The notes below the pieces were generated by a model. It saw only the letters and a program-made list of their open reading frames with translations, had not been told where the DNA came from and ran no database searches. This document shows, piece after piece, positions 8,661-16,654 of a stretch of DNA of 64,000 nucleotides (position 1 is its first letter; the number at the start of each line of letters is the position of its first letter). A program made the translations under genes and the position numbers. This DNA is from Thalassobacillus devorans (GTDB taxonomy: Bacteria; Bacillota; Bacilli; Bacillales; Halobacillaceae): the NCBI RefSeq assembly GCF_900176565.1, contig NZ_FXEH01000003.1, positions 176,332-240,331 of the forward strand, given 5' to 3'.

Positions 8661-8704
8661 CAAGACCGCATGGCAGGAGTTATTCTCCTTCATGCGGTCT
8701 TGTT
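8661..8704. terminator. bidirectional terminator
   Basis: ACAAGACCGCATG and CATGCGGTCTTGT form a long stem between two convergent genes. Confidence 0.85.
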
Positions 8705-8711
8705 CGTTAGA

Positions 8712-9263
8712 TTAATCTTCTGTCGGCAGGTTTTTGCTCATTTCTATATATTCGACAAAAACGTTGGCAAGCACTTTCAAGCGGTTGATGACATCTTCAT
8801 CAATTAATTCTCCTTGTGTGGAGAAATGGTTCGTATGGCTGTAGACATAGTTTGGTGTAACAAGACATCGGAAATAGTTCAGTATTGGCTTCAGCTGATT
8901 CTCAATGACAAGGTGATGCTGTTGTGTACCTCCATTTGCCACGATGGATACAGGTTTATATCGCATGGCACGCGGAGATAGACCATCAAAAAGGTTTTTA
9001 AGAGTGCCTGGGATCGAACCTTGGAAGATCGGTGTGGCAATGATATAGGCATCAGCTTCTTCTACTTGTTTAATCAGCTTTTGCATATCGTCATTATATT
9101 GGTCATTCGGCCGACCATCAATGAATTGCATGTCATAGTCTTCCAGATTGATGATTTCCGTATCATATTTATCAGATACATCATTGATGAATTTTTCTGT
9201 TTCCTGCAGTAGGGTTTTTGTTTTATTCCCAACAATGGTGCCGTTGATTAAGGCGATTTTCAT
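8712..9263 (-). CDS. NADPH-dependent FMN reductase / flavodoxin-fold oxidoreductase
   Basis: A 183-residue flavodoxin-fold protein. The opening strand and phosphate loop KIALINGTIVGNKTKTLL bind FMN phosphate, and ATPIFQGSIPGTLKNLFDGL at about residues 77-96 is the conserved flavin loop of the NADPH-dependent FMN reductase family (PF03358). Relatives reduce flavins, quinones or azo compounds. AAAGGAGATG precedes the ATG. It is transcribed alone on the minus strand. The exact substrate is unknown. Confidence 0.82.
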   Translation of the reverse strand: MKIALINGTIVGNKTKTLLQETEKFINDVSDKYDTEIINLEDYDMQFIDGRPNDQYNDDMQKLIKQVEEADAYIIATPIFQGSIPGTLKNLFDGLSPRAMRYKPVSIVANGGTQQHHLVIENQLKPILNYFRCLVTPNYVYSHTNHFSTQGELIDEDVINRLKVLANVFVEYIEMSKNLPTED

Positions 9264-9441
9264 CCCTTTTCATCTCCTTTATCAGAAAGTGATACGTTGT
9301 TTTGTGTTTCTTAGTCCATTGATAATGTTAAATCATTCGCTATAAATTAGCAATTATCGGCTTTTAAGGTTACATTTTATGAAAAAATTGTGTGAGAAAA
9401 TAGGAGTATACCTAATCATATGGTTGGGAGGTAGAGATGTG

Positions 9442-9714
9442 ATGATTCGAATTTGGCGAAGAATCAAATTTATATTTCAGGTGCGTCGATCGATTCCATT
9501 CTTAAAAGACTTTTTTACGTCGAAGGAAGTAAAAGGTTCACATAAAGGGTTGTCGGTGATTTTATTTCTGGCATATCTGATCTTTCCATTTGATCTAATT
9601 CCTGATTGGCTGGCGGTAATCGGGCTTGTCGATGACCTGGCGGTGCTGGCCTTCATTCTTCAGCGTATAGTAAAAATGGCGCCAGATTCCTTGAAAGAAA
9701 AGCATGGTCTTTAA
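9442..9714 (+). CDS. YkvA-family DUF1232 membrane protein
   Basis: A 90-residue protein with the DUF1232 core KGLSVILFLAYLIFPFDLIP (about residues 34-53), followed by DWLAVIGLVDDLAVLAFIL, the usual two membrane segments around the DLIPD motif. Its function is unknown. The open frame extends 21 codons further upstream, but GGGAGG lies nine bases before the ATG at 9442, and the upstream peptide is not family-like, so the short form is chosen. GTG at 9439 is also possible. Confidence 0.8.
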   Translation: MIRIWRRIKFIFQVRRSIPFLKDFFTSKEVKGSHKGLSVILFLAYLIFPFDLIPDWLAVIGLVDDLAVLAFILQRIVKMAPDSLKEKHGL

Positions 9715-9778
9715 AAAACTCAGTTAATTTCCCTTTTACTCAAGTTCAGCTTCAAGATAGTGGGTCCGTTGCCATGAA

Positions 9779-9912
9779 AGGAATAGGATGGTCTGGGAAA
9801 CGACTCGCTTTCCTGCGGGGGAACTGGCAAGCCTCCTCGGTCATTACACTCCCTGTGGGGTCTTGCCTAGTCCCTTCTCCCGCGGAAAGCGAATCCTTCC
9901 CCAACGCCCCTA
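9779..9912 (+). repeat. long palindromic intergenic repeat, copy A
   Basis: About 130 bases containing ACTCGCTTTCC, GCAAGCCTCCTCGG, a TGGGGTCTTGCC arm and CCGCGGAAAGCGA, folding into an imperfect palindrome. The same modules recur at 40513, at 40794 plus 42633, and at 49567. A downstream tail with GAAATCAAGTCTTCGACTTT (9929-9950) is shared with the copy at 42.7 kb. No gene is visible in 9715-10077; the open frames here are by-products of the repeat. Confidence 0.75.
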
Positions 9913-10012
9913 TACTCTCACAATCATCTCGAAATCAAGTCTTCGACTTTTCGGTCATTTTATGCAAGAAGCCTCTTTTGTTAAATCAACAATTTTTACA
10001 GAGTTTTATAAA

Positions 10013-10039
10013 GTTTAAATTATTGCCGTTAAAGGAATA
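10013..10039 (+). promoter_or_regulatory. possible sigma-B promoter before ohr
   Basis: GTTTAA (perfect -35), 15-base spacer, then GGAATA, a partial match to GGGTAT. It lies about 40 bases upstream of the ohr start. B. subtilis ohrB is known to be sigma-B dependent, which supports the reading. Confidence 0.4.
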
Positions 10040-10077
10040 GAAGGTAATGAATGCAGATATTGGAAGGAGTGTTCTGA

Positions 10078-10497
10078 ATGAGTGAAGTACTTTTCACCGC
10101 ACACGCAACAGCTGAAGGCGGTCGTGATGGACATGTTAAATCAGATGATGGGGTTATTGACTTAAATGTCGTAATGCCTAACGAAAAGAAAGATGAAACA
10201 GGTACAAATCCTGAACAGCTTTTTGCTGCTGCTTATGCCGCTTGTTATGATGGAGCATTGAATCTTGTAGCAAGTAAAGAGAAAAAGGATATTGAATCAA
10301 CGTTAAAAGCTGATGTTAGTCTAATGAAAGATCCGGAAGATGGCGGCTTTAAAATTGGGGTCGTCTTAAACATCGAAATTAAAGGAGTAACTCAAGAAGA
10401 GGCTGAATCATTAGCTCAGTCAGCCCATCAGGTATGCCCTTATTCTAAAGCAACTCGTGGGAATGTCGATGTGCAGTTAAATCCTAAAGCCGTATAA
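10078..10497 (+). CDS. ohrB: organic hydroperoxide resistance protein (Ohr/OsmC family)
   Basis: A 139-residue cytoplasmic peroxidase that detoxifies organic hydroperoxides with two cysteines and dihydrolipoamide as reductant. Both catalytic cysteines are present, C56 in AAYAACYDGAL and C120 in HQVCPYSKATRGN. Length and alignment are those of OhrA/OhrB. No OhrR repressor gene adjoins it. Together with the upstream sigma-B-like promoter this suggests the general-stress OhrB type rather than the OhrR-controlled OhrA type. GGAAGGAGTG precedes the ATG. Confidence 0.9.
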   Translation: MSEVLFTAHATAEGGRDGHVKSDDGVIDLNVVMPNEKKDETGTNPEQLFAAAYAACYDGALNLVASKEKKDIESTLKADVSLMKDPEDGGFKIGVVLNIEIKGVTQEEAESLAQSAHQVCPYSKATRGNVDVQLNPKAV

Positions 10498-10567
10498 TAG
10501 ATGTACAATAAGGTCTTGGGCTAGTGTAGTTCAAGGCCTTTCCTTATATTAATTTGAGGTGATCACG

Positions 10568-11209
10568 ATGAAAAGGCTCGTATTATTAAGCGAGTGGAAA
10601 GATGACATATCAAGTAAATTAGAACAAAGGATCAAGGATTTAATAGGGAAGGATCGACCGCAATTAGGTTATATTCCTTCTCAAACAGACCCTGATGGTA
10701 CATATTATTTTCCAATGAAAAATCGACTGGACCGGCTTGGTATTTCTGATTATGTCTATTGTGATATCGACGAGGCATTTGAAACTAGGGTCTTGGGGAA
10801 TTTAGGTAACTGTGATGCTATATTTTTATCGGGAGGAAATACCTTTCATTTTTTAGCCAGACTAAGAGAGCGAGGAATGTTAAACTGGCTACGAGGCTAT
10901 GTGAATAGAGGAGGGGTAGTCATCGGCGTCAGTGCAGGCGCCATGATAATGACCGATAAAATCAATGTTGCTGAATATGTCGATACCAAATATCTAGCAA
11001 GTTCGCAGTTATCTTCTTCTCAATATGGAGCCTTGGGGCTGGTAGACTTTTATTTTTACCCACACTGGACGGAGGAACCTTCCCAACAAAGAGCGACCAA
11101 AGAGTTGAAAAGAAGCGATAATACAACCATATTTGCCTGTCCGGACGGAGGAGCTATCGTCATTGATGGCGATAAGCGAGAGTATTTTGACCATGTCATT
11201 GAATATTAG
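10568..11209 (+). CDS. peptidase S51 / dipeptidase E-like protein
   Basis: A 213-residue class I glutamine-amidotransferase-fold hydrolase of the S51 family. The nucleophile elbow is GVSAGAM (about residue 125, serine nucleophile), preceded by FLSGGNTFHFLARL, the usual substrate-loop glycine motif. Family members cleave Asp-Xaa dipeptides or related peptides such as cyanophycin products; the substrate is not clear here. The frame is open from a GTG at 10559, but GAGGTGATCAC is the ribosome site of the ATG at 10568. The next 51-residue membrane protein follows after 15 bases. Confidence 0.8.
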   Translation: MKRLVLLSEWKDDISSKLEQRIKDLIGKDRPQLGYIPSQTDPDGTYYFPMKNRLDRLGISDYVYCDIDEAFETRVLGNLGNCDAIFLSGGNTFHFLARLRERGMLNWLRGYVNRGGVVIGVSAGAMIMTDKINVAEYVDTKYLASSQLSSSQYGALGLVDFYFYPHWTEEPSQQRATKELKRSDNTTIFACPDGGAIVIDGDKREYFDHVIEY

Positions 11210-11224
11210 AGGAGGGAATGACAG

Positions 11225-11380
11225 ATGAGTAGTATCATCATCGTGATTGTTGTAGCGGTATTACTGGTAGCGAGTATCAGTTGGATGGTAAGGACAAAAA
11301 GAAAAAATATGGCATACGAAGCTGAAGCAGAAAAAAATATGGAGAAGGACCGTAGCCACGAACGTCCACCAATGCCTTAG
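11225..11380 (+). CDS. 51-residue single-pass membrane protein
   Basis: The product opens MSSIIIVIVVAVLLVASISW, one membrane span, and then becomes basic and acidic with a proline-rich end (HERPPMP). GGAGGG lies nine bases before the ATG. It begins 15 bases after the S51 peptidase gene and ends at a terminator, so the two form an operon. No family is recognised. Confidence 0.6.
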   Translation: MSSIIIVIVVAVLLVASISWMVRTKRKNMAYEAEAEKNMEKDRSHERPPMP

Positions 11381-11387
11381 CCACACG

Positions 11388-11421
11388 GAAAGAGACCAGC
11401 TGAAACGCCGGTCTCTTTCGC
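11388..11421. terminator. bidirectional terminator
   Basis: GAAAGAGACC and GGTCTCTTTC form a 10-bp perfect stem between convergent genes. Confidence 0.8.
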
Positions 11422-11426
11422 TGCCT

Positions 11427-12077
11427 TCAGATCAGCAAAACCAGTATCTGCTTTGCGATAAAGAGAGCGATGAGTAAACAGATGATGGTAAGAATCATCA
11501 GGAAGTGGTGGATATATTTTTTTAGAAATCTGGCCGTATGATCCGTCTGTTCCCCTGACTCAGTCATTTGTGGCTGGTGGTTATACCGTATCATATAGCC
11601 AATGATGATTACTAAGACAATCGTCAAGGAATTGAGTTGTCCATCTTTAAATAATTGATTAAGCGCCTTATCGTATAACAGGTAGATGGGATCTTTCACC
11701 ACTGGATAATAAGTACCTGGATTGACAGCAGGGACATTTTGGAAGTAAGGGGGAGAGGAGGGAGCTTGCACGGAATAAGCAGATTGGTTAGGTGAAGTGT
11801 AGGTGGGATAATTGACCCTATCTGTTGTGCTTTCGTTTTCTCTCTCTGAATCTTTTTTATGTGGTGTGCTGGTTGTCTTTGCTGCCAAACTGTGAGCTGT
11901 TTCATCCTCTGGATTTGCTGGCGGGTCTTCGCCATTGGAAAGGGGGACGGGAGACTGGTCGGACGCTTGGACATCGGCGTTCGCGTATTGCGACGTCTGG
12001 TCTGCATGGCTGACCATACCGCTGACAAAAAGGCCTGTACCTAAAGCGACAACAACAAGAAATGTTTTCATTGTCAT
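11427..12077 (-). CDS. exported Pro/Ser/Thr-rich protein with C-terminal membrane segments
   Basis: A 216-residue protein of unknown family. The N-terminus (KTFLVVVALGTGLFVSGMVSHA) is a convincing signal peptide. Residues 25-130 are polar and rich in Ser, Thr, Pro and Asn, typical of an extracellular linker. Two hydrophobic segments follow (LTIVLVIIIGYMI and FLMILTIICLLIALFIAKQILVLL, split by a short basic stretch), which would anchor the C-terminus. GGGAGGTC precedes the ATG. It lies downstream of the NprR/peptide cassette on the same strand, separated by a terminator, and could be a target of that regulator (inference). Confidence 0.6.
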   Translation of the reverse strand: MTMKTFLVVVALGTGLFVSGMVSHADQTSQYANADVQASDQSPVPLSNGEDPPANPEDETAHSLAAKTTSTPHKKDSERENESTTDRVNYPTYTSPNQSAYSVQAPSSPPYFQNVPAVNPGTYYPVVKDPIYLLYDKALNQLFKDGQLNSLTIVLVIIIGYMIRYNHQPQMTESGEQTDHTARFLKKYIHHFLMILTIICLLIALFIAKQILVLLI

Positions 12078-12227
12078 TTCTAGACCTCCCTTAAAGTTGT
12101 TATACTATAAATATATCACAAAATTCTGACAATATTATTGGGAAAGAGAGTAGCTGATAGTGTTGAAAAATAGGCGAATTTTGGACAGGGTTGGGAAAAT
12201 AACTAGAGAAAGAGAGGAAGAATAGAC

Positions 12228-12256
12228 AAGAGAAAACCGTCTTATGAAAGACGGTG
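12228..12256 (-). terminator. terminator of the nprR-peptide cassette
   Basis: Reading the minus strand, ACCGTCTT and AAGACGGT form an 8-bp stem with a four-base loop, followed by TTTTCTCTTG, just beyond the stop of the peptide gene. Confidence 0.7.
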
Positions 12257-12269
12257 ATAATAAATCCGT

Positions 12270-12392
12270 TTAAACTTTCTCCACTGATCCTAAACGAGGG
12301 TAGTCTGAATCGTTTCCTGCGATATCCTGGGAGGCATATCCAGCTCCGGTGGCGATAAACAAAATACCGACCACAAGCAATAGTTTCTTCAT
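12270..12392 (-). CDS. exported signalling pre-peptide (NprX/Phr-like)
   Basis: A 40-residue ORF whose ATG overlaps the TGA of the NprR-like gene (ATGA), with AAGGAGGT six bases upstream. The product begins MKKLLLVVGILFIATGAGYA, a complete signal peptide with an A-x-A-like cleavage point, leaving a 20-residue exported part, SQDIAGNDSDYPRLGSVEKV. Gene size, overlap, order and secretion signal match the NprR-NprX and Rap-Phr pattern. SQDIAG resembles the known B. thuringiensis NprX heptapeptide SKPDIVG. The mature peptide may instead be cut from the C-terminus, as in Phr peptides. It is expected to be exported, trimmed, re-imported and bound by the adjacent regulator. Confidence 0.72.
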   Translation of the reverse strand: MKKLLLVVGILFIATGAGYASQDIAGNDSDYPRLGSVEKV

Positions 12393-13654
12393 ACTAAAAC
12401 CTCCTTCCCCTGAAAATCAGATTGTGTTGCTATTTTAAAGTATTGGGCGGAAAGTTTATATCTCTTACCTTCATAATAGATCTCCCCCAATAACTTTAAA
12501 GCATCTTTATACTCTTCTAATTCATTGGCTTTCTCAAAGTAAGGGATGATTTCCTCTTTCAATGTATCAATAAATATGTCCTGCAGCATGGTACCTTCTA
12601 TTCGGTGAAGCAAAATGAAATGTTTGTAGAGATACTTCAGATCTTCAAATTCAGCAGCAATCTTATGGCCTTTTTCCACATGTAATTTAGCTTTTGGAAA
12701 ATCCTTTATCGAATAGTGTGTCAAGGCAAGCAAATAGAGTGTGTTGGCAGGGTTCATCTGTTCACTTTCTTTTAAGGCAAGTGCCGCCTCTAAATAGTCC
12801 AGGGCTTCATCGTATTGGTTATTATTTATGCATATATAGCCAAGGTTATGATACACTTTCGCTCTTACTTCATAAGTTAAGTAGCTATTGGCTGACCGGA
12901 GGATTTTTTGAAAGTATTCTTCCGCAACATCATAGACACTCAATAAGTTATAGTTGATCGCTATCAGCATGCAGCATTCGATCACTTTCGTATAATGGAG
13001 TGTCTTCTGGTACATCTCCAAAGCTTTCTCCGCATACAATATGGATTCTGCGAAGTTCCCCAATCTGCTATACAAATAACCCATATGATAATACAGTTCG
13101 CTGTCATCTATCGGAAGTTCGGCAATAGTAGCTTTGGCTTGCTTCAACTCCTTTAAGGAACAATGCCATTCATTTTCCATCAGATAATAATAACCAAGTA
13201 TTTTATGGAAATAGTATTGGAATTCCAGGTTCGACGTTTCTGCAATACTTTTTAGAAGGGCGATTTTTTCGGAGGGGGCGTCTAGTTGGTTTAGGGTGAA
13301 GGCGTATCTGAATTCAAAAATCATAAATAGGTTGTTGAGCTCAACGTGGTAGTTATGCTGGAGTGATTCGCGCAATGATTGGTGTATATCGATCATCGTT
13401 GTATAATCATTATGTTTGATCGCTTCATGCCAGCTATGAAGCCTGTCATAGATAATACTGTCAAACGAGTCGTTAAGCGACCGGAGGTCGAGTCCGAGAC
13501 GGTCTCCCAACAGCTCATAAATTTCTTCGCTGGGTTTGATCAATTCATGTTCAATCTTGCTCAAGTACGATACAGAACAAATCCCCAATGCCAGTTCTTC
13601 CTGAGTCATCTGCTGTTTTATTCTTTGCTGCTTGATTAACAGCCCCTTCATCAT
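12389..13654 (-). CDS. nprR: NprR-type peptide-binding transcription regulator (RRNPP family)
   Basis: A 421-residue protein. The N-terminal XRE helix-turn-helix (about residues 5-60, with MTQEELALGICSVSYLSKIE) is followed by a C-terminal array of tetratricopeptide repeats to the end (for example YYHMGYLYSRLGNFAESILY, and VYHNLGYICINNNQYDEALD). DNA-binding domain plus TPR array plus length are typical of NprR (423 residues), which switches from sporulation inhibitor to activator of secreted enzymes when it binds its peptide. The frame is open upstream to 13705, but GAGGGGG lies just before tandem ATG codons at 13654 and 13651. The stop overlaps the start of a signal-peptide gene. Divergent from the gamma-glutamyltransferase gene. 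Confidence 0.8.
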   Translation of the reverse strand: MMKGLLIKQQRIKQQMTQEELALGICSVSYLSKIEHELIKPSEEIYELLGDRLGLDLRSLNDSFDSIIYDRLHSWHEAIKHNDYTTMIDIHQSLRESLQHNYHVELNNLFMIFEFRYAFTLNQLDAPSEKIALLKSIAETSNLEFQYYFHKILGYYYLMENEWHCSLKELKQAKATIAELPIDDSELYYHMGYLYSRLGNFAESILYAEKALEMYQKTLHYTKVIECCMLIAINYNLLSVYDVAEEYFQKILRSANSYLTYEVRAKVYHNLGYICINNNQYDEALDYLEAALALKESEQMNPANTLYLLALTHYSIKDFPKAKLHVEKGHKIAAEFEDLKYLYKHFILLHRIEGTMLQDIFIDTLKEEIIPYFEKANELEEYKDALKLLGEIYYEGKRYKLSAQYFKIATQSDFQGKEVLV

Positions 13655-13861
13655 AACCCCCTCTTTTCTTATGTTGGCGACAGGCCAGGTTTTTTCGATT
13701 TTCAATATTATACCAAATGTACTGCACCCTGTGTTTTTTTCGACAAAAATAGAAAGTAACCTATAAAATATACTTTATTCTGATAAAAAATTTTGAAAAA
13801 TTAATTATTTCTGGAATAATAAGGACATGGCGCAGATTAGATAGAATAGGAGGAGAACAGG

Positions 13862-15472
13862 ATGAAGTTTGATACATTATATAACCCGCACCCCTCACAA
13901 CGGATGACTACATATGGGAAAAATGGAATGGTGGCGACTTCCCAGCCATTAGCAGCTCAGGCAGGCTTGGATATTATGAAAAAAGGAGGAAATGCAGTGG
14001 ATGCTGCGATTGCTACCGCAGCATGTCTGACAGTGGTCGAGCCTACCTCTAACGGAATCGGTGGAGATGCTTTTGCACTTGTATGGATGAAAGATGAATT
14101 ATATGGGTTAAATGCGAGCGGTCCATCACCAAAGGATATTTCGATCGATAAGTTGAAAGAGTCGGGGTATAAGGAAATTCCTCCCTACGGCTGGATGCCG
14201 GTCACTGTTCCAGGCGCGCCTGCTGCCTGGGTGGAACTTTCAAAGCGGTTTGGAAATCTGACCTTGAAAGAAACACTTGCACCCGCCATTACTCATGCAG
14301 AAGAAGGCTATGCTTTAACTCCGATTCTCGGGAAGTTTTGGCAGGCGGGATATATGGCTTTCAAACAAAAGCTGACAGATGAAATGTTTGAGGATTGGTT
14401 CAAAACTTTTGCTCCAAAAGGGAGAGCCCCAGAAATCGGTGAAGTATGGTCTTCTCCGGATCATGCAAACACATTGCGTGCGATTGCGGAAACCAATGGG
14501 GAAACTTTCTATCGTGGAGAGATAGCAGAGAAGATAGATGCATTCTCCCGGCGCTATGGGGGTTTTTTAAGAAAAGAAGATCTGGAAGAATACCAGCCTG
14601 AATGGGTAGACCCTGTTTCGGTTAATTATCGGGGTTATGACGTATGGGAAATACCTCCAAATGGTCAGGGGCTGGTAGCGCTAATGGCTTTGAACATTGC
14701 GAAAGAGTTTAAATTCTCTAGTCAGCATTCAGTTGCCGACTACCATAAACAAATGGAAGCCTTGAAACTGGCGTTTGTTGATGGGTTGGAGCATATTACA
14801 GAGTACGGCAGTATGAAGCATTCAGTGGACAGCCTGCTTTCAGAATCTTACGGAAAAGCAAGAAGCGCACGGATCGGAGAGGAAGCAGCTTCCCCTTCTC
14901 CTGATGAACCACCGAAAGGCGGAACGGTTTACTTAGCTGCCGCTGATAAAGAAGGGAACATGGTATCATTCATTCAAAGCAACTATATGGGATTCGGCTC
15001 CGGGCTGGTTGTACCGGGAACAGGAATTGCCCTGCAGAATAGGGGGCATAACTTTTCCTTTGAACCGAATCATGTCAACGCACTGGAAGGCGGGAAAAGA
15101 ACATACCACACCATCATTCCGGGATTTCTGACCAAAGGCGGTAAAGCAGTCGGTCCCTTCGGGGTTATGGGAGGGTTCATGCAGCCTCAGGGTCATATGC
15201 AGGTGGTCCATAATTTAGTGGATTATCAGTTGAATCCCCAGGCAGCACTGGATGCACCTCGTTGGCAGTGGATAAAAGAAAAACAAGTAATGGTTGAGCC
15301 GACTTTTCCAAAAGACGTGGCCCAAGCATTAGCGAGAAAAGGACACCACATCAACATAGCTCTTGATTCTGGAAGCTTTGGCAGAGGCCAAGTCATCATT
15401 AGGGATCAGGAAAGTGGCACACTGGCTGGTGGAACGGAGTCACGGACAGATGGAGCAATCGCTGTCTGGTAG
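13862..15472 (+). CDS. ywrD: gamma-glutamyltransferase family protein (YwrD-like)
   Basis: A 536-residue Ntn-hydrolase of the gamma-glutamyltransferase family. It has MVATSQPLAAQAGLDIMKKG and GGNAVDAAIATAACL near the start. The expected autocatalytic cleavage and nucleophile threonine lie in PKGGTVYLAAADKEG at about residue 351. No signal peptide is present, so it is cytoplasmic, as B. subtilis YwrD (525 residues). GGAGGAGAACAGG precedes the ATG. It is followed by two chromate-transporter genes, an association also seen at B. subtilis ywrABCD, which strengthens the assignment. The physiological gamma-glutamyl substrate is unknown. Confidence 0.88.
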   Translation: MKFDTLYNPHPSQRMTTYGKNGMVATSQPLAAQAGLDIMKKGGNAVDAAIATAACLTVVEPTSNGIGGDAFALVWMKDELYGLNASGPSPKDISIDKLKESGYKEIPPYGWMPVTVPGAPAAWVELSKRFGNLTLKETLAPAITHAEEGYALTPILGKFWQAGYMAFKQKLTDEMFEDWFKTFAPKGRAPEIGEVWSSPDHANTLRAIAETNGETFYRGEIAEKIDAFSRRYGGFLRKEDLEEYQPEWVDPVSVNYRGYDVWEIPPNGQGLVALMALNIAKEFKFSSQHSVADYHKQMEALKLAFVDGLEHITEYGSMKHSVDSLLSESYGKARSARIGEEAASPSPDEPPKGGTVYLAAADKEGNMVSFIQSNYMGFGSGLVVPGTGIALQNRGHNFSFEPNHVNALEGGKRTYHTIIPGFLTKGGKAVGPFGVMGGFMQPQGHMQVVHNLVDYQLNPQAALDAPRWQWIKEKQVMVEPTFPKDVAQALARKGHHINIALDSGSFGRGQVIIRDQESGTLAGGTESRTDGAIAVW

Positions 15473-15494
15473 TGCAGGAGAAGGGTGATACGAC

Positions 15495-16067
15495 ATGACG
15501 CAATGGCATTTATTCTTGGCATTTTTCAGGATAGGCATGCTGGGGTATGGAGGAGGTCCAGCCTCCATACCCTTAGTACATAAAGAAGTAGTAGAGAAAT
15601 ACAAGTGGATGAACGACGATGAATTCGGGGACTTACTGGCACTGGCCAATACACTTCCAGGTCCGATTGCGACCAAAATGGCTGGGTATATCGGCTACCG
15701 AGTCAGTGGCTGGGCAGGACTGGTCAATGCTGTCCTTGCGACAATCATACCAACGATATTTTTGATGATTGTGTTGTTGTCTTCGTTGTCTTCCGTGAAG
15801 GATGCAGACTGGGTCCAAGGGATGACAAGTGCAGTCATGCCGGTAGTAGCTGTGATGCTGGCAGTACTGACCTGGCAATTCTTCCATAAGGCAAAACAAG
15901 GAATGGGCTGGGGGATGGCAGTTGGAATGTCTGCTGCCATTTTTGTTTTGCTCTCCTACATGAATATTCATCCCGGGATAATCATCGCAATCTTACTGGC
16001 AGCTGCTCTCCTGAGAAAAGAGAATCCCAGGGCAGGAGAAACGGTAGAAAAGGGGGAAGAAGCATGA
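15495..16067 (+). CDS. ywrB: chromate transporter, first half-protein (short-chain CHR)
   Basis: A 190-residue membrane protein of the CHR family with about five or six spans. The N-terminal signature FFRIGMLGYGGGPASIPLVH and ALANTLPGPIATKMAGYIGY are the family's two diagnostic motifs. Short-chain members work as pairs encoded by adjacent genes to export chromate; B. subtilis ywrB/ywrA is the model. The stop overlaps the start of the partner gene by four bases. It lies 22 bases after ywrD, so all three are one operon. Confidence 0.88.
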   Translation: MTQWHLFLAFFRIGMLGYGGGPASIPLVHKEVVEKYKWMNDDEFGDLLALANTLPGPIATKMAGYIGYRVSGWAGLVNAVLATIIPTIFLMIVLLSSLSSVKDADWVQGMTSAVMPVVAVMLAVLTWQFFHKAKQGMGWGMAVGMSAAIFVLLSYMNIHPGIIIAILLAAALLRKENPRAGETVEKGEEA

Positions 16068-16594
16068 TTTACTGGCAGATATTTTTAGCTTTCTTCATCC
16101 CTGGCATACTTGGTTATGGCGGGGGTCCTGCTTCCATACCCCTTGTTGAAAATGAAGTCGTTAAACGTTATGACTGGATGAGCGTCCAGGAGTTCAGTGA
16201 AGTGCTTGCTCTCGGCAATGCACTTCCAGGACCGATTGCGACCAAGATGGCAGGCTATATCGGGTATGAGCAGGGCGGAATACTTGGGGCTTTTATCGGC
16301 GTCTTCGGAGCAGTTGCTCCTTCTTTAATCGTTATGATTTTCCTGCTCGGCTTACTTTATAAATATAAAGATTCTCCTAAAGTGAAGCGGATGACATTAT
16401 ATGTGCGGCCTGTGATAGCTATTTTACTTGGTATCATGGCCTGGCAATTCTTCGCTGAGGCGCAGATTCAAATTGGATGGCTGCAGCTGATATTGATTGC
16501 GGTCTCCAGTTTTCTTTTAATTGAGCGCATGAAAGTCCATCCGGCTTTTGTCATCTTGATATCGCTTGTTTACGGCGCTGTATTTTTAGGATAA
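16064..16594 (+). CDS. ywrA: chromate transporter, second half-protein (short-chain CHR)
   Basis: A 176-residue CHR-family membrane protein, partner of the preceding one. It has the same motif pair, GILGYGGGPASIPLVENEVV and ALGNALPGPIATKMAGYIGY, and a hydrophobic C-terminal half. The ATG overlaps the previous stop (ATGA), so translation is coupled and stoichiometry can be fixed. Together the two halves should equal one long CHR transporter with opposite membrane topologies. The operon ends at a strong terminator. Confidence 0.88.
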   Translation: MIYWQIFLAFFIPGILGYGGGPASIPLVENEVVKRYDWMSVQEFSEVLALGNALPGPIATKMAGYIGYEQGGILGAFIGVFGAVAPSLIVMIFLLGLLYKYKDSPKVKRMTLYVRPVIAILLGIMAWQFFAEAQIQIGWLQLILIAVSSFLLIERMKVHPAFVILISLVYGAVFLG

Positions 16595-16599
16595 TATTG

Positions 16600-16627
16600 A
16601 AAAAGCCCCTTTGTTTGGGGCTTTTCT
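16600..16627 (+). terminator. intrinsic terminator of ywrD-B-A operon
   Basis: AAAAGCCCC / GGGGCTTTT stem with a short loop and trailing T residues. Confidence 0.85.
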
Positions 16628-16654
16628 CATTACATAATAAAGAGGTTAGACATC

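Noticed and set aside
9774..10040. Two open frames of 76-88 residues
   Set aside because: They lie within palindromic repeat copy A and its tail, lack ribosome sites and have no protein-like composition.
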